This document shows positions 10,644-22,665 of a stretch of 64,000 bases of DNA, in pieces (positions within the stretch are counted from its first letter, which is position 1; each line of letters starts with the position of its first letter). Source of the DNA: Amborella trichopoda (taxonomy: Eukaryota; Streptophyta; Magnoliopsida; Amborellales; Amborellaceae). A program made the translations under genes and the position numbers. Under the pieces are notes generated by a model, which did no database searches, had not been told where the DNA came from, and was given only the letters and a program-made list of their open reading frames with translations. The stretch covers positions 6,822,009 through 6,886,008 of the forward strand of contig NW_006499364.1 of NCBI RefSeq assembly GCF_000471905.2, read 5' to 3'.

Positions 10644-12900
10644 TTCACCTGGGACACCAGGTGAATGACAAAGAAGTGAGACATGGTGGGAATGAAAACC
10701 CTTTTCGAGGGATCATTCTTTTGAACGATCAATACCCTTTGGGTAAGCTGTACGTCAATGGATGCTTTTGATCCGTAAGACATCGAACTGGCACTACTAT
10801 CTTTGAATAAGTGCGGTTGAGAGATCTTTGACAATCGGGATCCGAAGTGACAGTCAACATGAATCGTGTTATCTTTAAGCCGATGACACTTCTTGTTGTA
10901 GTCACTCCAATGCTACCTAGGAAGCAGTCAGTGTAATCATCTTCTACTTTAGACCTCTTTCTTAGGGTCTGATTCTCGAATTGAATGGGATTTTGATTTA
11001 GAAAAAATGTTGAGATGATGAATTTCTGGCTAATTGAATTTCTTGTTTACCTTCGATTCTGATTCTTAAGGTCCGCAAGTTCAGGTCTTTTTTTGGTATG
11101 GGAACTTATGGGTTGGTCTTTATTTTCTTAAGGGTTTGCAAGCATGGCAATTCAGGATTTGGTGGCGGCGGACCCATATCCAAGCCTACATGAAACTCCT
11201 CATTTTTTAAAACATTTTAGAAGGTTTTGAAGGTAGATTAAATTTGAAATATAAACAGAGTTTTGTGCTACGTTTTAACCAAATGAATTAAGGTTTTTGA
11301 AAACTCACGAAACACATAAGGGAAATTTTGAAGATGGATGAGAAATTTTTAAAAACAATTTGTGGTAAATAGTTTAGGCTCATGCTACCATGGAGTTGTC
11401 TCTCTTTTTTTTATTTTAAATTTTTTTATTGAGCTTGTCGAGCCTCTACTTGGGACTTTCTGGACGAGGAATCACTAAGTACTTCCTCATCTTCCAATCT
11501 TGGCTCTTATGTCACAATTCAAGGAAGGTTTTTTCTTATTTTTCTGAGCAAACCAGTGTCTTGAAAAATATGGGATGTGCCTCAGAGTGCTCAGAATATC
11601 CTTGAAATTCCAATTTTGTTCTTCTACTACCACTCTTTTGAAGTTCAGATAGTCGAGCCTCTTTAGGTTTTACTTGGATTGATGCCTTCCTTTGCTTTCT
11701 ATCGACATTCTAACTTGAGAAGAGAAGAATTTCTGGAGATTTTAGAGAAGAGACGGAAAGATAGAGAAGTTATATTTTTCTATATCCCCGGGGTCCCTTT
11801 CGAGTGTTCAGCCCGGTAGCTTCTTTTCAACGCTCGAGGTTCTTTTCGAATTTTTAGCCCGGCGGATTTTTTTTTTTTTTTTTTCTTTGCCGCTAGGGTC
11901 CATTTCGGGTGTTCAGCCCAGTGGATTTTTGTTTTTTCAACGCTCAAGATTCTTTTCGATTTTCATCTCAGCATATTTTTTTTTTCTTCTCTCTTGAAGA
12001 TGGAAATAAAGGAGGAGAAGGAGAAGAATTGGTGGCATTTTTTTTCCTTCTTTTAGTACTTCGTCTTATAAAAAATAGATAAGAACTCAATCATCCTTCC
12101 TTCTTCCAAGTGGCAGGGAGGTCCTAGTCTTGGTTATCCTTAGACTTTCCTTGTCCCTTGTTTGTATTTGAGACTTCCTTGACAAATGTTGTGGAATCTT
12201 TATAGAATATTTCTTCCTTGGACTGCTTCATTCGAGCTTGATTTTCAAACTCAGAGTTACTCTGAATTTCCTAATCCTTCAATCTCTTATTGGGTTGACT
12301 AAGGTCATTTTCTTCCTCTCTTTTTTTTCCTTTTATTTTTAACTTCTTATGTTGTCAATACCATGGAGTAGAATGCCGAAGCAAAGTATGGATGCCCCAC
12401 TTGGCTTATTTAAAAGGGAGGAGTAAGTGATCACCCCACGCCTTTTCAGTAATATTTTTCAGTTGCAACTTCAAGTTTCTCTTGAGGAGTATTTCGCCTC
12501 AAGGCATGTTGGGAGTCGTTAGATAAGGCGTGGGCCTCACTGGTTGGCCTTGCTTTATTTTCAACATCAAGTGAAAGTGCCCTTATCAAGTGGTTTGGCA
12601 GGGCTGCCCCTGTGTGGTCATCTCCATTTGCTGAGACAATCAGTTTTTTGGATGAGACCGCCTCTATAGTATGTTCATTAGATGGGGTGATCCCTATCAA
12701 ACTGATGGATAAGACTTACCCTGTGGGATCTTCTTTTTTTCCTTGAATGTGGGGTGCCCCATGTAGTGGAATCATGCCCCTGCCCCTATCATTTTCTTTG
12801 GATAATTTCTCTTTAGGGAATAATATGATTGTATCTTTAATGTTTAGTTCTTCATCCCATATAAGCGAGTTATTCAAAAAATCCTGTGAAAGTGGCCCAA
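10644..12900 (-). other. Element 1 region between integrase finger and 3' LTR
   Basis: About 2.25 kb with no recognised coding domain. I searched for the D,D(35)E integrase core on the minus strand and found no trace, so the core was probably deleted. Tat elements often have long 3' regions, which fits. A short tandem repeat lies at 11790-11960. Open frames at 12446-13006 are low-complexity shadows. Confidence 0.55.
11790..11965. repeat. Degenerate ~50-58-bp tandem repeat in the element 1 3' region
   Basis: Four units share (C/T)TTTTCGA...TTCAGCCC(A/G)G followed by a T-rich run and a GCTC or GCTAG stretch, starting near 11791, 11839, 11897 and 11947. The repeat sits between integrase and PPT, where Tat elements are known to evolve tandem repeats. 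Confidence 0.65.
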
Positions 12901-12924
12901 GTGGTCCCCTTAGAATTTCTAAAT

Positions 12925-13165
12925 GATTTTGTCTTTTAACTCTTGTAGAGGTGTTGAATTGAGTAGCATGGAAGGAGCATGTCTGAGATCCCCATAAACT
13001 TGACATTTAGGATATCTCTTGACATATTTTCAGCAATCTTCGGCCATAGTGGTCTAGTAGTATCTTTGTCTTCTGACTTTTTGAGCAAGGAGTGCTGCCC
13101 CTGCGTGTCCTCCTTCGTTTTGTAGTGTTTTGAGCACTGTGTCGACCTCTGGTTAGTCAATACAC
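12925..13165 (-). pseudogene. Element 1 integrase N-terminal zinc finger (remnant)
   Basis: On the minus strand a frame with two internal stops carries the HHCC region of a retroelement integrase: EGGHAGAALLAQKVRRQRYY, then TTMAEDC, then YPKCQVYGDLRHAPS. These are the second histidine region and the CX2C pair expected before the catalytic core. The frame then runs into stops and the similarity ends near 12925. Without the core this copy could not integrate by itself. Confidence 0.75.
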
Positions 13166-13275
13166 CTTAGGAGGATTCCTTCAAATGACTTCTTGTAGAG
13201 GATGTCATCTTTGATAAAGAAGTTGATTGGGAATCTTCTTTAGGTATCCTTGTCTCTCTTTGAGGCTCATTCGGG

Positions 13276-13840
13276 TTACATTCCATCTTCGAGTAAGACT
13301 GATACATCATGATACCAGGGCGTAGTTTTGACTATCTGGTTGACCCTGAGGGTGAACACTTCTTCTTCCCTCTCTGGTTCTTGATCTTCCTCTTCCGACT
13401 CCATATTGGGAGGAGAAATATCACTCTTGTGTCTAATGTAGAATGGTTGGACACTCATTAGGAGAGGAATGTCCACCATTGATGCGAGAGTGGCCAAGGA
13501 ATAAGTGAACCAGTTGTTTTCCCGAGTCACATGTTGAAAGGTTACTCTTTTGAAGCATTTTGACAACTTTACAACTGAGTCCTGGTAGAGCTGGAGTTTT
13601 TTGTCTATAATCTTCCATTCTTCATTAATTTGATTTATTAGAATCTCCCATGACCCGTAATTGTTCAATTTGAAGTTCACGGGCATTCTTGAGACCAGCT
13701 ATTAAGGCTTCATATTCTGCAACGTTGCTTGTGCATAAAAAATTGAGCCTTACAGCAGTTGGAAACATTATTTTATCTGAAGAGCATACGATAACTCCGA
13801 CACCAGTGCCGTATTCATTCCTAGCCACGTCAAAGTACAA
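13276..13840 (-). pseudogene. Element 1 second RNase H domain (Tat type)
   Basis: The minus strand encodes MYFDVARNEYGTGVGVI, then NVAEYEALIAGLKNAREL and QLRVMGDSN, with a frameshift near 13625-13690, then a continuation with FKRVTFQHVTREN and a C-terminal acidic stretch. YFD, AEYEAL, GDS and the region after NN correspond to the catalytic residues of the additional RNase H that Tat elements carry after the pol RNase H. It lies between RNase H (13875-14303) and the integrase finger, as expected. Confidence 0.8.
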
Positions 13841-13874
13841 CTCCCAAGTGAGATCCTTAATGATAGAGAGGTCC

Positions 13875-14303
13875 TCAGATCCGTTTTGATGGGGACGCAG
13901 TCAAGTAAGGCATGCTCGCTAAGTGATCGGCAATTGTTTGCCCCTTGACTGATTTCTGAGTAACATATTCGATGTCAAATTCACTTAGGAGCTTTTTCCA
14001 TTTGGCTAACCATCTATTTAGAACATGTCTTTCTAACAAGTACATGAGTGGATCTATCTTGGATATCAGCTTGATGGTATGAGAAAGCACATAATGCCTC
14101 AACTTTTGAGCTGCCCACGCCAAGGTTAGACAATATTTTTTCACATCCGAGCATTGTATTTCATAGTCGATCATTGTCTTACTGATGTAGTAGATGATCT
14201 TCTCTTTTCCTTGGTCATTATATTGCCCTAACATCGCCCCCATTGTCTTATCTGTCACAGCAAGGTAAAGGAATAGAGGTTTATTGGGATTAGGTGGACT
14301 CAA
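13875..14303 (-). pseudogene. Element 1 pol RNase H (first)
   Basis: A 142-codon minus-strand stretch shows the RT-linked RNase H of Ty3/gypsy elements: LFLYLAVTDKTMGAMLGQ, KIIYYISKTM, TLAWAAQKLRHYVLSHTI, then LAKWKKLLSEFDIEYV and VKGQTIADHLA. LAKW...FDIEYV...KGQ-IADHLA is the typical connection to the second RNase H in Tat elements. It is one of the longest uninterrupted frames left in this element. Confidence 0.85.
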
Positions 14304-15250
14304 GATCGGTGGATTAGAAAGGTACTCCCTTATATGGTCAAAGGCTTTTTGACATGTCTCATCCCAGATAAACGGGGTGTCCTTTCTTTAATAGACGATT
14401 GAATGGACCACATTTCTCAGCTAATTGGGATATAAATCTTCAGATAGCCTATATTCTCTCTTGCAACCCATGAATTTCTCAAATATTCTTTGGACGTGGC
14501 ATTTCTGAGATAGCCTTAATTTTCATTAGGTCCACTTCTATTCCTCTTTGTCTCACAATGAAGCCAAGTAGCTTGCTAAACTCAACACCGAAGGCGCACT
14601 TCTGAGGATTTAGCTTTAATTAGTGTTCTCGAAGTCAGACAAATACTCTTTTCAAATTGGGAAGGTGGGCATCCCGAGTTTTGGATTTGACGAGGATGTC
14701 ATCCACATAATCTTCCATAATGTCATGCATCAAGTCATGAAATATAGCAGTCATGACCCTCTAGTAGGTTGCCCCAACATTTTTAAGATTGAAAGGCATG
14801 AATCTATAGTAGTAAGTCCCTCATTGCGTGATGAAGGAAGTCTCTTTTTGGTCTTCTTTCGCCATGAGGATTTGATTGTAGCCAGAGAAACTGGTCATGA
14901 AGGATAGCATCTGGTGTCCACTAGTGTTGTCAACTAGAGCATTTATATTTGGAAGAGGAAAGTCATCCTTCGGACATGCTTTGTTTAGGTCCCTATAGTC
15001 AATACACACTCTAATACTCACAACTTTCTTAGGTACTACTATGATATTGTCTAACCAATTCGGATAGTCGACAAGTAAGATGAACTTTGCATTTAAAAGT
15101 TTGTCAATCTCTTCTTTTATCTTCAGCTCCAAGTGAGGCTTTTGTCGGCATAGTTTATGTTTGATGGCCCTTGCCCCTTCATGGAGTATAAGATGTGTCG
15201 TACCAATTCGGGATTTAAGTTGGGCATATCTTCATAGGACCAAGCAAATA
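14304..15250 (-). pseudogene. Element 1 reverse transcriptase
   Basis: The part at 14821-15132 carries PNWLDNIIVVPKK, RVCIDYRDLNKACPKDDFP, GHQMLSFMTSFSGYNQI and KEDQKETSFIT, which is typical Tat RT. Further on, in another frame, the catalytic YVDD is preserved at 14698-14709, followed by ILVKSK. Several frameshifts lie between 14400 and 14820. The catalytic motif is intact although the gene as a whole is broken. Confidence 0.88.
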
Positions 15251-16480
15251 TATCAATGTATTCTTTTAAGAGGAAGAGTATCTTGCCTTGTTCTTTTGGT
15301 TATAGAGAGCTTTCAATTCTTGTGATCTTCAGATCTTTCTCAGTTCCTAGATTAATGTCTAAGGTCTTCTCGACAATAGCAGTAGGACTACTATCAAATC
15401 TTGTCTTAAACTGCTCAACTTAGAACATGAGTGGGAGGTTCTTCATCTGCCTCGAAATTATCATCGGTAGATGAGTCTTCATTTGTTTCATTTTCATTTT
15501 GTTCCTTGACTTCATTTAAGTTTTCATTGGGTTTGTCAAGGGTTTTGATTGCATTTTCTACAATTGGAAAAGTAATGATGTTAGAGAGGCTTCGTACAGG
15601 ATGCTTGTTTAGGCATCCTGCACCAACCCCGTTTTTTGGCACAGGGACTTGAAAGTGTCATTGTATCCCCTTGATGGATTCAATAGATAGGGGAGTAATG
15701 CTCCAATTTTCAATAATTGTCGTAGTTTGCTTGGGAGCTGAGGAGGTGGTAGCCACAATATGGGCTCCAAGCATAAGCCGAGAAAGTTATCATTCTAACA
15801 GCTCTTCTTTTAGAGGAATTTCATTATGATCTTCGATTTTGTAAGAGATTCAGTTTTTCGGTGGTCAAGATCTTGAATTCCTCCAAGAATAAAGCCTGGA
15901 TGCCGAGAAGATTTGAGTTTGCATTGAAGCTTAGAAAGTGTGCAACCCAACCCTCTTCGATTTTCAGTGTCTACTTTAGCATGAGGGGACTAAGTAATTA
16001 TCTCAGCAACACCTTGCCCATTTTTTTCAAGGCTAGAGCCGGGGCAGTACCCTTGAGCCAATAACATATTCCATGCTGTGCACGAACTGAAATCGTAATG
16101 ACTACAATAAATTTTCAATTTCTGAGACACTTCATGCGTTTCATGGATCACGGTGCAATTTTCCTTATATGTTAGAAGTGAGATCTCTTGGATTTTTAAA
16201 TTTTTGGAGAGTTTTTATTTTCTGCTTTGACTGCATCTAATCGTTCGTGAGCCACTCCTCCAGCAGTTGGGAACTTCAGGCATTGGTGCAAAGTGGAGGC
16301 ACAACAAGATTTTCATGTAGCCACGACCTGTCATTGAGTAGATTAAAGGAAGGTTCAATGTCAAGGACATAAAACCTTACTATTTGGACCACCGACCAAA
16401 TCTTAAGCGTGAGAGGGATGATCCCTAAGGTTTCTCTTTGAGCTCCATCATAGGATGCAATTGAGATGTTTGAGACCTCA
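15251..16480 (-). pseudogene. Element 1 protease-RT linker region
   Basis: Minus-strand frames here are short and interrupted. A Glu/Asn/Asp-rich stretch around 15415-15640 resembles the acidic linker that many Tat polyproteins have before RT. No catalytic motif is seen. Confidence 0.45.
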
Positions 16481-16640
16481 AGGTTTGTACGTGATAACCC
16501 TACTCATAGAATATTTTTCAAGGGACAGATGTTCAGAGATACCCCATTATCAACCATCACTCTCCTGATTTCATAACCGCTCAAGAAAGCAGTGATATAA
16601 AGTGGATGGGTGTGAAAACAATCAAACCCCGAAGGTATCT
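16481..16640 (-). pseudogene. Element 1 aspartic protease remnant
   Basis: The minus strand reads RRVMVDNGVSLNICPL at about 16520-16570. This is the Tat protease active-site region, where V(D/E)(S/T/G)GSSxN is usual; here the triplet is DNG (16543-16551). The asparagine in place of serine, threonine or glycine may be an inactivating change or a variant. Short frames with stops surround it. Confidence 0.7.
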
Positions 16641-16954
16641 CATCATTAGTAATGTAATGGGGGTCGGTGCCATTAAAAGCTTGATCATGTTGCTTAGCTC
16701 TTTAGGTCTTGTATGGGCAGGGACATGAGTCCTTCCGAGTACTTCCTCAATTTGGACCTAATGAATGGGTAAGTTCTTCAGTAGATCCATGACAGAAATG
16801 GATGCTGGAATTTTACTGAGATGAGTTGGCAAGTTGTATTGTGTGATAGGCTCAGCAGTGTCCATTTCTTGTTCCTTTGTTGTTTCATTAGGCATGCTGG
16901 GATTTTGATCAACTTTGAGAAGATATCAGAGCCTTTCCTCTAAAGTGTCGATCA

Positions 16955-19520
16955 TCAATTGAGGTGGCTTCCTCTCCTCATGAGGTGGTCAACCTCTTGA
17001 GGGTTTTTATTGGCCACGACGATGCCACCTGGTCTAGATTCTCCTTGATTTTTAGCTTTCTCATCTTGTGATGGAGTGTAGTCTCGGTTAATTGAAATCA
17101 TGTTTATGAGTGGATCTTTGTTGACTATGGCTTGTTTGCTTTTGAAGATGGAATGATCCCAATGAGAAACAGGGAGATTTTTTTGGGTATCCTTATGGTT
17201 TTGCACTTTAAGGTCTCCTCTGAGTAACCTATCTTCAATTATTGTAATGACAACTGAACTAACCTCCTTGGGGATTCATTTACGCCTTTCTTGCCATTAT
17301 TCGAGAGTCGATTGACAAATATTCCCATCTTCTGATTAGAGGCCTCCACCGGTGCATCGGTGGGAGTGTAGTTGATAGCGCCCTTATCTAGGAGCTCCCA
17401 GATGATGTGCTTTAAGTTATAATAGTCTTGAGTGCTATGGGTGTGATTTCTATGGTATCCACACCATCTGGATTTGTCTTTAACCTCATACTTTGGTTGA
17501 ACAAGGTCTGGAAGAACAATGAGCCCCGCTTGTAAGATCTTAGTTAATATCACGGAGAGAGGTTCCTACAGTAGTAGAAGGTTAACTTCTAGAAAGGCAC
17601 TCCTGTATTAATTGTTTGCATTATAACTGAACTTGAAGTGATTGGTTCTACTGGTGTCCCTGGGCTGATCATTTATCTTTTGAGCTTGGGGTGACACTAG
17701 TGCAATGACAATTTGGCCTACCTGGGCAGTAGTATTATTCTTTTTGTGATCGTTGTTATAATTGCCCCTTGTTTTAGTCTGTGAGGGTACATCCACTGTC
17801 AAGTTCTCAAACTTTGCATTGGAAGCGGTGACATTTGACCTTTCATAGAAAGCAACTTGATCTATCATCTATTGAAATGAGAAAGGTTGCGACCCATGAC
17901 TGAAGAAATTCATGTACTCTGATAGAGAATTCTCTAAGCACATGCTCATCTGAGAGGTCTTGGGAAGTGCGTAATCAATGACCTTTGATGCAGCTTCTCG
18001 GAATTGATGAGCAAAGTTAGGGAACAACTCGCCAATGTTTCATTTGGTTGCAACCAACTCCCTGAGGGTCATTGGTTATTGCTTGGTCCCTTGATATTGT
18101 TCAAAGAATCGCCAAAACAATTCCTTAGCAGTCTGCTCAGGGTACTTGCATATTATTTCTTGGAACCACGTTAGAGGTGGTCCGGAGAGCGTGTATTGAA
18201 ACATGGCCTTCAGACGGTGTGGTTTGTCTTCTAATGTTGAAACAATCAACAAGTAAGCGGTGATGTTATTATCAGAGTCATGCTTCCCATTGAACTTGTT
18301 TTCAAACTTTAGGAACACAAAACGTGGAGGAAGGGGTTCGACATCCCCGAGAACATCCTTGACATAAGATTGTGGATGGAGTATATTTGGACTCCGATCT
18401 TAGTCAGGGTCTCTTTAAACGTAGCTAATTTACCTTTTAGCAGAGCAAGATCAATCGAATCAGGAGTCAATTGGTTGCCCCAAGCTGATGGCATAATTTG
18501 TGGTGCAAGGGATGCTGCTAATATGGGCTGCACTAGACTAGACATATGGGGGGCTTATGAGATGGTTGCAGGATGGTATGGGTAAGTCTGAGGAATGACT
18601 TGGACTGGAGGAGCCAGAGGTTGAAAAGCCGGTGTCAGGGCCTGGAAATGGACAGTCGGGGTCTGGTGCACAGGATAACCTAGGTATAGGTGACTACAGA
18701 CTGGGACTTCAGCCGGAGGGTATGAAGTCGACTGATATTGCTGACTTGAGGTATACTGAGTTGGAATAAGAGCTGAATAGGGCGTCTGTGGCTGATGGTA
18801 TGGAACTGGGGCGGCCTGAAGAGGCTGCATTGGTGGATGACTATACAAAACTTATGGAGGGTTAGGTCTGGACTGACTATGGGATGGATGGTCATGTGGT
18901 CGAGTTGGATCTACAGGAGTTGGAGGATGAGAAGACTGTCGATGCCGACTTGCTGACGAGGTGGAACTCACATGACTTTGTTGGTCATGGGCTAAAGAGA
19001 TCCTCTGATTCTGACCCGACTGATGACTTGATGCCCTAGGTGAGGCATGTAGCTCAACAAGGTCAGCATGCTTCAAAAAATCATTGACCTTGGGTAAGTT
19101 CTTGAGCCTTTCAAAGGTGTCATAGAAATCGAGGAGTTCTTGATCAAATTGATGGATCTCAGGGTTCATGCCCTTGGTGGATGAACTATGATGGCTCGGA
19201 TTCTGATTATTAGAGCCCTTAGAATGGGTCTTTTGAGGATCCGGATGTGATTTGACCAAACTCTTACCTTGAGGAGGTAGACTCTGGTCTACTTGACCTT
19301 GTGAGTCAAGCAACTTAGGGGGTGCTGGGGTGTTGCCTAGCACCCTAGCACCTTTGACTTGGACTTGTGTAGAGGTGGATGGCGCGCCCCTAGTTGGGTA
19401 GCATCAACTCTGGAGCTAGACAGATATGGGTGGTGTGCCCCTAGTTGGGCAGTAGCACTCTTAGACTTCGATGATGATGTGGGGTGAGCTGCCAATTTAG
19501 CGAGACTTCCCTTAGGCACT
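16955..19520 (-). pseudogene. Element 1 Gag region
   Basis: Read 5' to 3' on the minus strand: a repetitive N-terminal part (19337-19520, HP/SKSK-rich), a Pro/Ser/Gln-rich linker (18555-19343, one frame broken by single stops near 18850 and 18550), then the Gag core after a frameshift (18076-18318, ITAYLLIVSTLEDKPHRLKAM and LSGPPLTWFQEI). The core continues through TLRELVATK near 18060 and FREAASKVID, then YHRNHTHSTQDYYNLK at 17239-17553, the Tat zinc-knuckle-like motif. At least three stops and two shifts show it is not functional. Confidence 0.8.
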
Positions 19521-19700
19521 TGTGGGCGATGTGACCTTAGTTGGGCAGCATCTCCCCTAGATTTGGAAGATATAGGGGTTTTAGCTACTGATTGATGGCA
19601 TGTCCCTTAAAACTAGAGTTTTGTGGCAAATGTGCCCTTGGTTGAGTAGCATCTCCCTTAGACTTAGACCTAGAAGATGAAGGTGGGTTCAACTCTGGTT
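19340..19700. repeat. Degenerate 60-80-bp repeats in the element 1 Gag N-terminus
   Basis: The motif CCCTAGTTGGGCAGCATC or a close variant followed by (T/C)TTAGACTTGG recurs about five times (near 19388, 19438, 19530, 19640 and their flanks). On the minus strand this gives repeated AQLGAHHP-like peptides. Confidence 0.65.
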
Positions 19701-19989
19701 CTTTAGACCTAGGTCGAATACCTTAACTATTGAGGGTGCCTCGGGCCATACATACTTGTTGGACTCCACAACTCGATTGTGTGTTAGTTATGTTTAACCT
19801 TGAGTGTGGGACAATAAACCCACTAGAGCCTGATCATGATTGACCTGAGACAGGGTAGGTCTAGGGAACTGAGCCATAAAGTCCTATGGGTCTAGTCATC
19901 CTTGGGGACCTAGATGACGCAGTAGACTCAATATCTGAGTCATCACGAACTATAGACATGACTAAAAAATTATGCAACAAAAATCTTAT

Positions 19990-20902
19990 CTTTTCTTCTT
20001 TTATTTTATGAATTTTATCCTTTTTTTTTTTTTCGATCTAAGAAATAAGACAAAGATACTTCTTAAAGAATTTTTATTTTTTAGAGAGAATAAAGGATGC
20101 TTCTAAAAAAGAAATAAAGTCAAGAAATTTTAAGTTATGCAGATAAGGGTTAAAAGCAAAAGATAAAATAAAAAAAGATGAGATCTATTTCTAATCTAAA
20201 CAGATAAAGCAAAGAAAGCCCATATCTTTCATTTATTATATTTTTTTAAAAAAATTTATTTTATCAAAAGAGAAATTTTATTATTATTATTATTTTTTCG
20301 AAAAGAGATAAAGATTATTTTTAAAAGATAAAGATGCACTTAAAGAAGATAATTATGATCTAAAGAAGATAAAAAATGTTATAAAGATAATAAGCATGAA
20401 TGAAAGACGATATGGTAAAGATGATATAAATGTTATCAATATGAATCTAAAGATGTTCTATAAAAAACAAAGATGATCTAAAAGATTATTTAAAAAGATA
20501 ATCTAAAAGGTGAATATAAACGAAAGATCTAATGACAAAGATGATCAAGATGGATTTAAAACAAAGATGATTTAAAAAAATAAAGATAATCTAAAAGATG
20601 AATCTAAAGAAGATCTAAAGATAAAGATGATCAAGATAGGATCTAAAAGAAAGATGATCTAAAAAATAAAAATAAAGATGATCTAAAAATTGGGAGGAAA
20701 AATATCTTAAATTTTTTATGGAGAGAGGAAAAAAAAAAAAGATCTAGAAAGAAAAGATATAATCTAATAAAATTTTTTTTTTTTTAAATCTACCTCGTTT
20801 TTCTTCTTTTTGATTTTTATTTTTTCTAGAAAATTAAATATGAAAAGAAAAAAAAAGAAGAAGCTTTCTTAAGTTTAAAATGCGGATCTGAAGCTCAAGG
20901 TA
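19990..20902 (-). other. Element 1 A/T-extreme leader with GATCTAAA repeats
   Basis: Between PBS and Gag lies about 0.9 kb in which AAGATGATCTAAAA-like words recur dozens of times (densest 20290-20700), mixed with long A or T runs. No open frame crosses it. It occupies the untranslated leader of the element and looks like amplification of a simple purine motif. Confidence 0.7.
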
Positions 20903-20919
20903 CCCCATGGTGGGCGCCA
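20903..20919 (-). other. Element 1 primer binding site
   Basis: Three bases inside the 5' LTR edge the minus strand reads TGGCGCCCACCATGGGG. PBS sequences begin with TGG, complementary to the tRNA CCA end, and the TGGCGCC start is common in Tat and Athila relatives. I cannot name the tRNA with confidence. Confidence 0.75.
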
Positions 20920-20922
20920 AAC

Positions 20923-22095
20923 TGTTTACGCTCCGATCTATACCGATCTCTGTAGTGAGGTCTGCTCAAATCTTAGCAAAAACTGAGTTATTTTTTAAAA
21001 AGTAGAGAAAGTGGGGTCTCTTGAATTATGGGCTAAGAAAAAATCTCAAATCTATACAAATCCAGTATTTTTATGAATCCACTGGCAGCACCAGCTCGAA
21101 ATCTATATTTTGACCTAAAAAAGGTTCTAAATTTAATCAAATCTAATAATAATTTAATTTTCAAAAATATAATAAAATAAAACAAAGAATTAAATAAATA
21201 AAAACAAACTAAATTAAGCAAAAAAAAATGATACTTACCTCTAGCGACCCGAAACCTAGAGTTTCAGGCTTGGATCCGGCCACTCTTCCAATTTGCGCCA
21301 CCATCTCCTTTTTCTGATACCTTTGCTTGCTGGAATGGGTAGATCTAAGGTCCTTTGACCTAGAGTTCCTAAGGCAAGGGAAAAAGCTGGGGATTTAGGT
21401 ATGGTCTACCTGAGCTTTTATTGGTATTGGAGAAGAATTTCTCTTAGTTTCTTAAAGTTTTTGGGATCTCAAGAGGTTGAATATGAATTCAGAGATTTTC
21501 TCTGATTTTTGGGGATTTTTGTTTCAAATTTTTTAGGAATTTTCTAAGGGTTTCTCCTATTTTGGGTATTTTTGGGTAATTTTTCTAAGTTCTAAGGAGT
21601 TTCTTTCTTTTTTGGGTCTCTTTTTAATCCTCCTTTTGGGTTAGGGAAAGGGGGCATTTATAAGATTCAATAGGTGATTTTTCTTGATTTTTTGGAATTT
21701 TTTTGGAATTGTTTGGATTTATCTTGGAGTTTGAACCTGATCTAATTCAAGAAAACACCTTTATTGCATCATAAAATGCATTTACTGTGTCATCAAACGA
21801 CTTATGGGCCCACTAGGCCGCGTTACAAACCAGCCCACGACGGGACACTTGGGTCTCATAGGGACTAAATAGTCATTTGTTATACATTTTTATCTGTAAG
21901 TCCGATTCAGGCGATTCTTGAACCGTTGGAAAGACCTCGGGCTCTACTTCAAGTTGAGATAGTATTTGAGTAGTTTTGGAGCAATTAAATAGGGTTTGGA
22001 TTACCTATGGTCTACTAAGGTTTGTGTGGTCATTGAAGACAAAAATCGAGGTTTTTAGGAGCTCCCTTAGCCAGAAGATCAAAGGGGTGTCTACA
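20923..22095 (-). repeat. Element 1 5' LTR (1173 bp)
   Basis: Runs from TGTTTACGCTCCGATC to GGGGTGTCTACA in plus orientation and matches the 3' LTR throughout. A TATA-like CTTATAAAT on the minus strand at 21656-21664 has its counterpart in the 3' LTR and is a reasonable promoter candidate. TTCAT follows directly at 22096 as the degraded target duplication. Confidence 0.92.
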
Positions 22096-22665
22096 TTCAT
22101 GAATGTATAATTATCATGAATTTTGAATGAGGTTAAAGTTAAAAACTTGTCTTTTTTAAATTTTTGATTGATACGAAATTAAAAACTTGTATTTTTTTAA
22201 TTTATTTTAAAGATGTAGTGGCATTATGAATGATATATGAATGTGGTGAAAGTTAAAAACTTGTATTTTTTAAATTTTGATTGATACAAATTAAAAACCT
22301 GTATTTTTTAATTTTATTGTCAAGATGTAGTGGCATTATGAATGACTATATCATTTTCAATATTTTTTTTATTGATACTATACCATTGTAAATTTTTTTT
22401 TCCTGATTATAGGTTTGGCTGATGCAAACTATTTTTATTTATAATGTTACATAAAAAAAATAGCTTCGAATTTTTAGGTATGCATATGTATTTTTCAATT
22501 TTATTGTCAATTTTATTAATGCACTAAAATATGTGTTCTTGAAGCTAGATATATAATTAAATTTTTATTGATACATAATTATGTCAAGAACGTATATTTA
22601 TCATGCAATAAAAACTTTTATTTTTTAATTTTATCATCAAAAAGAAGATATGTGGCGAGTCTACA
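22096..22665. repeat. Middle piece of the AT-rich repeat block between elements 1 and 2
   Basis: Starts with the continuation of the split 313-bp unit. It contains a tandem pair of about 114 bp (AAAGTTAAAAACTTG near 22135 and 22249, each followed by GATGTAGTGGCATTATGAAT), then a fresh unit from AGGTATGCATATG (about 22477) to AGTCTACA. The last five bases before 22666 (CTACA) are the left target duplication of element 2. Confidence 0.8.

Larger units (their letters stand above)
9430..22095 (-). mobile_element. Element 1: decayed Tat-like Ty3/gypsy retrotransposon
   Basis: A 12.7 kb element bounded by diverged LTRs (9430-10626 and 20923-22095) with TG...CA ends. Reading the minus strand gives 5' LTR, PBS, A-rich leader, Gag, protease, RT, RNase H, a second RNase H, integrase zinc finger, a non-coding region with short tandem repeats, PPT and 3' LTR. 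The second RNase H between pol RNase H and integrase, and the CXXHXXHXHXTQDC-like Gag motif, place it with the Tat group. All frames carry stops and shifts, and the integrase core was not found. It is a dead copy inserted in the 313-bp repeat. Confidence 0.9.
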
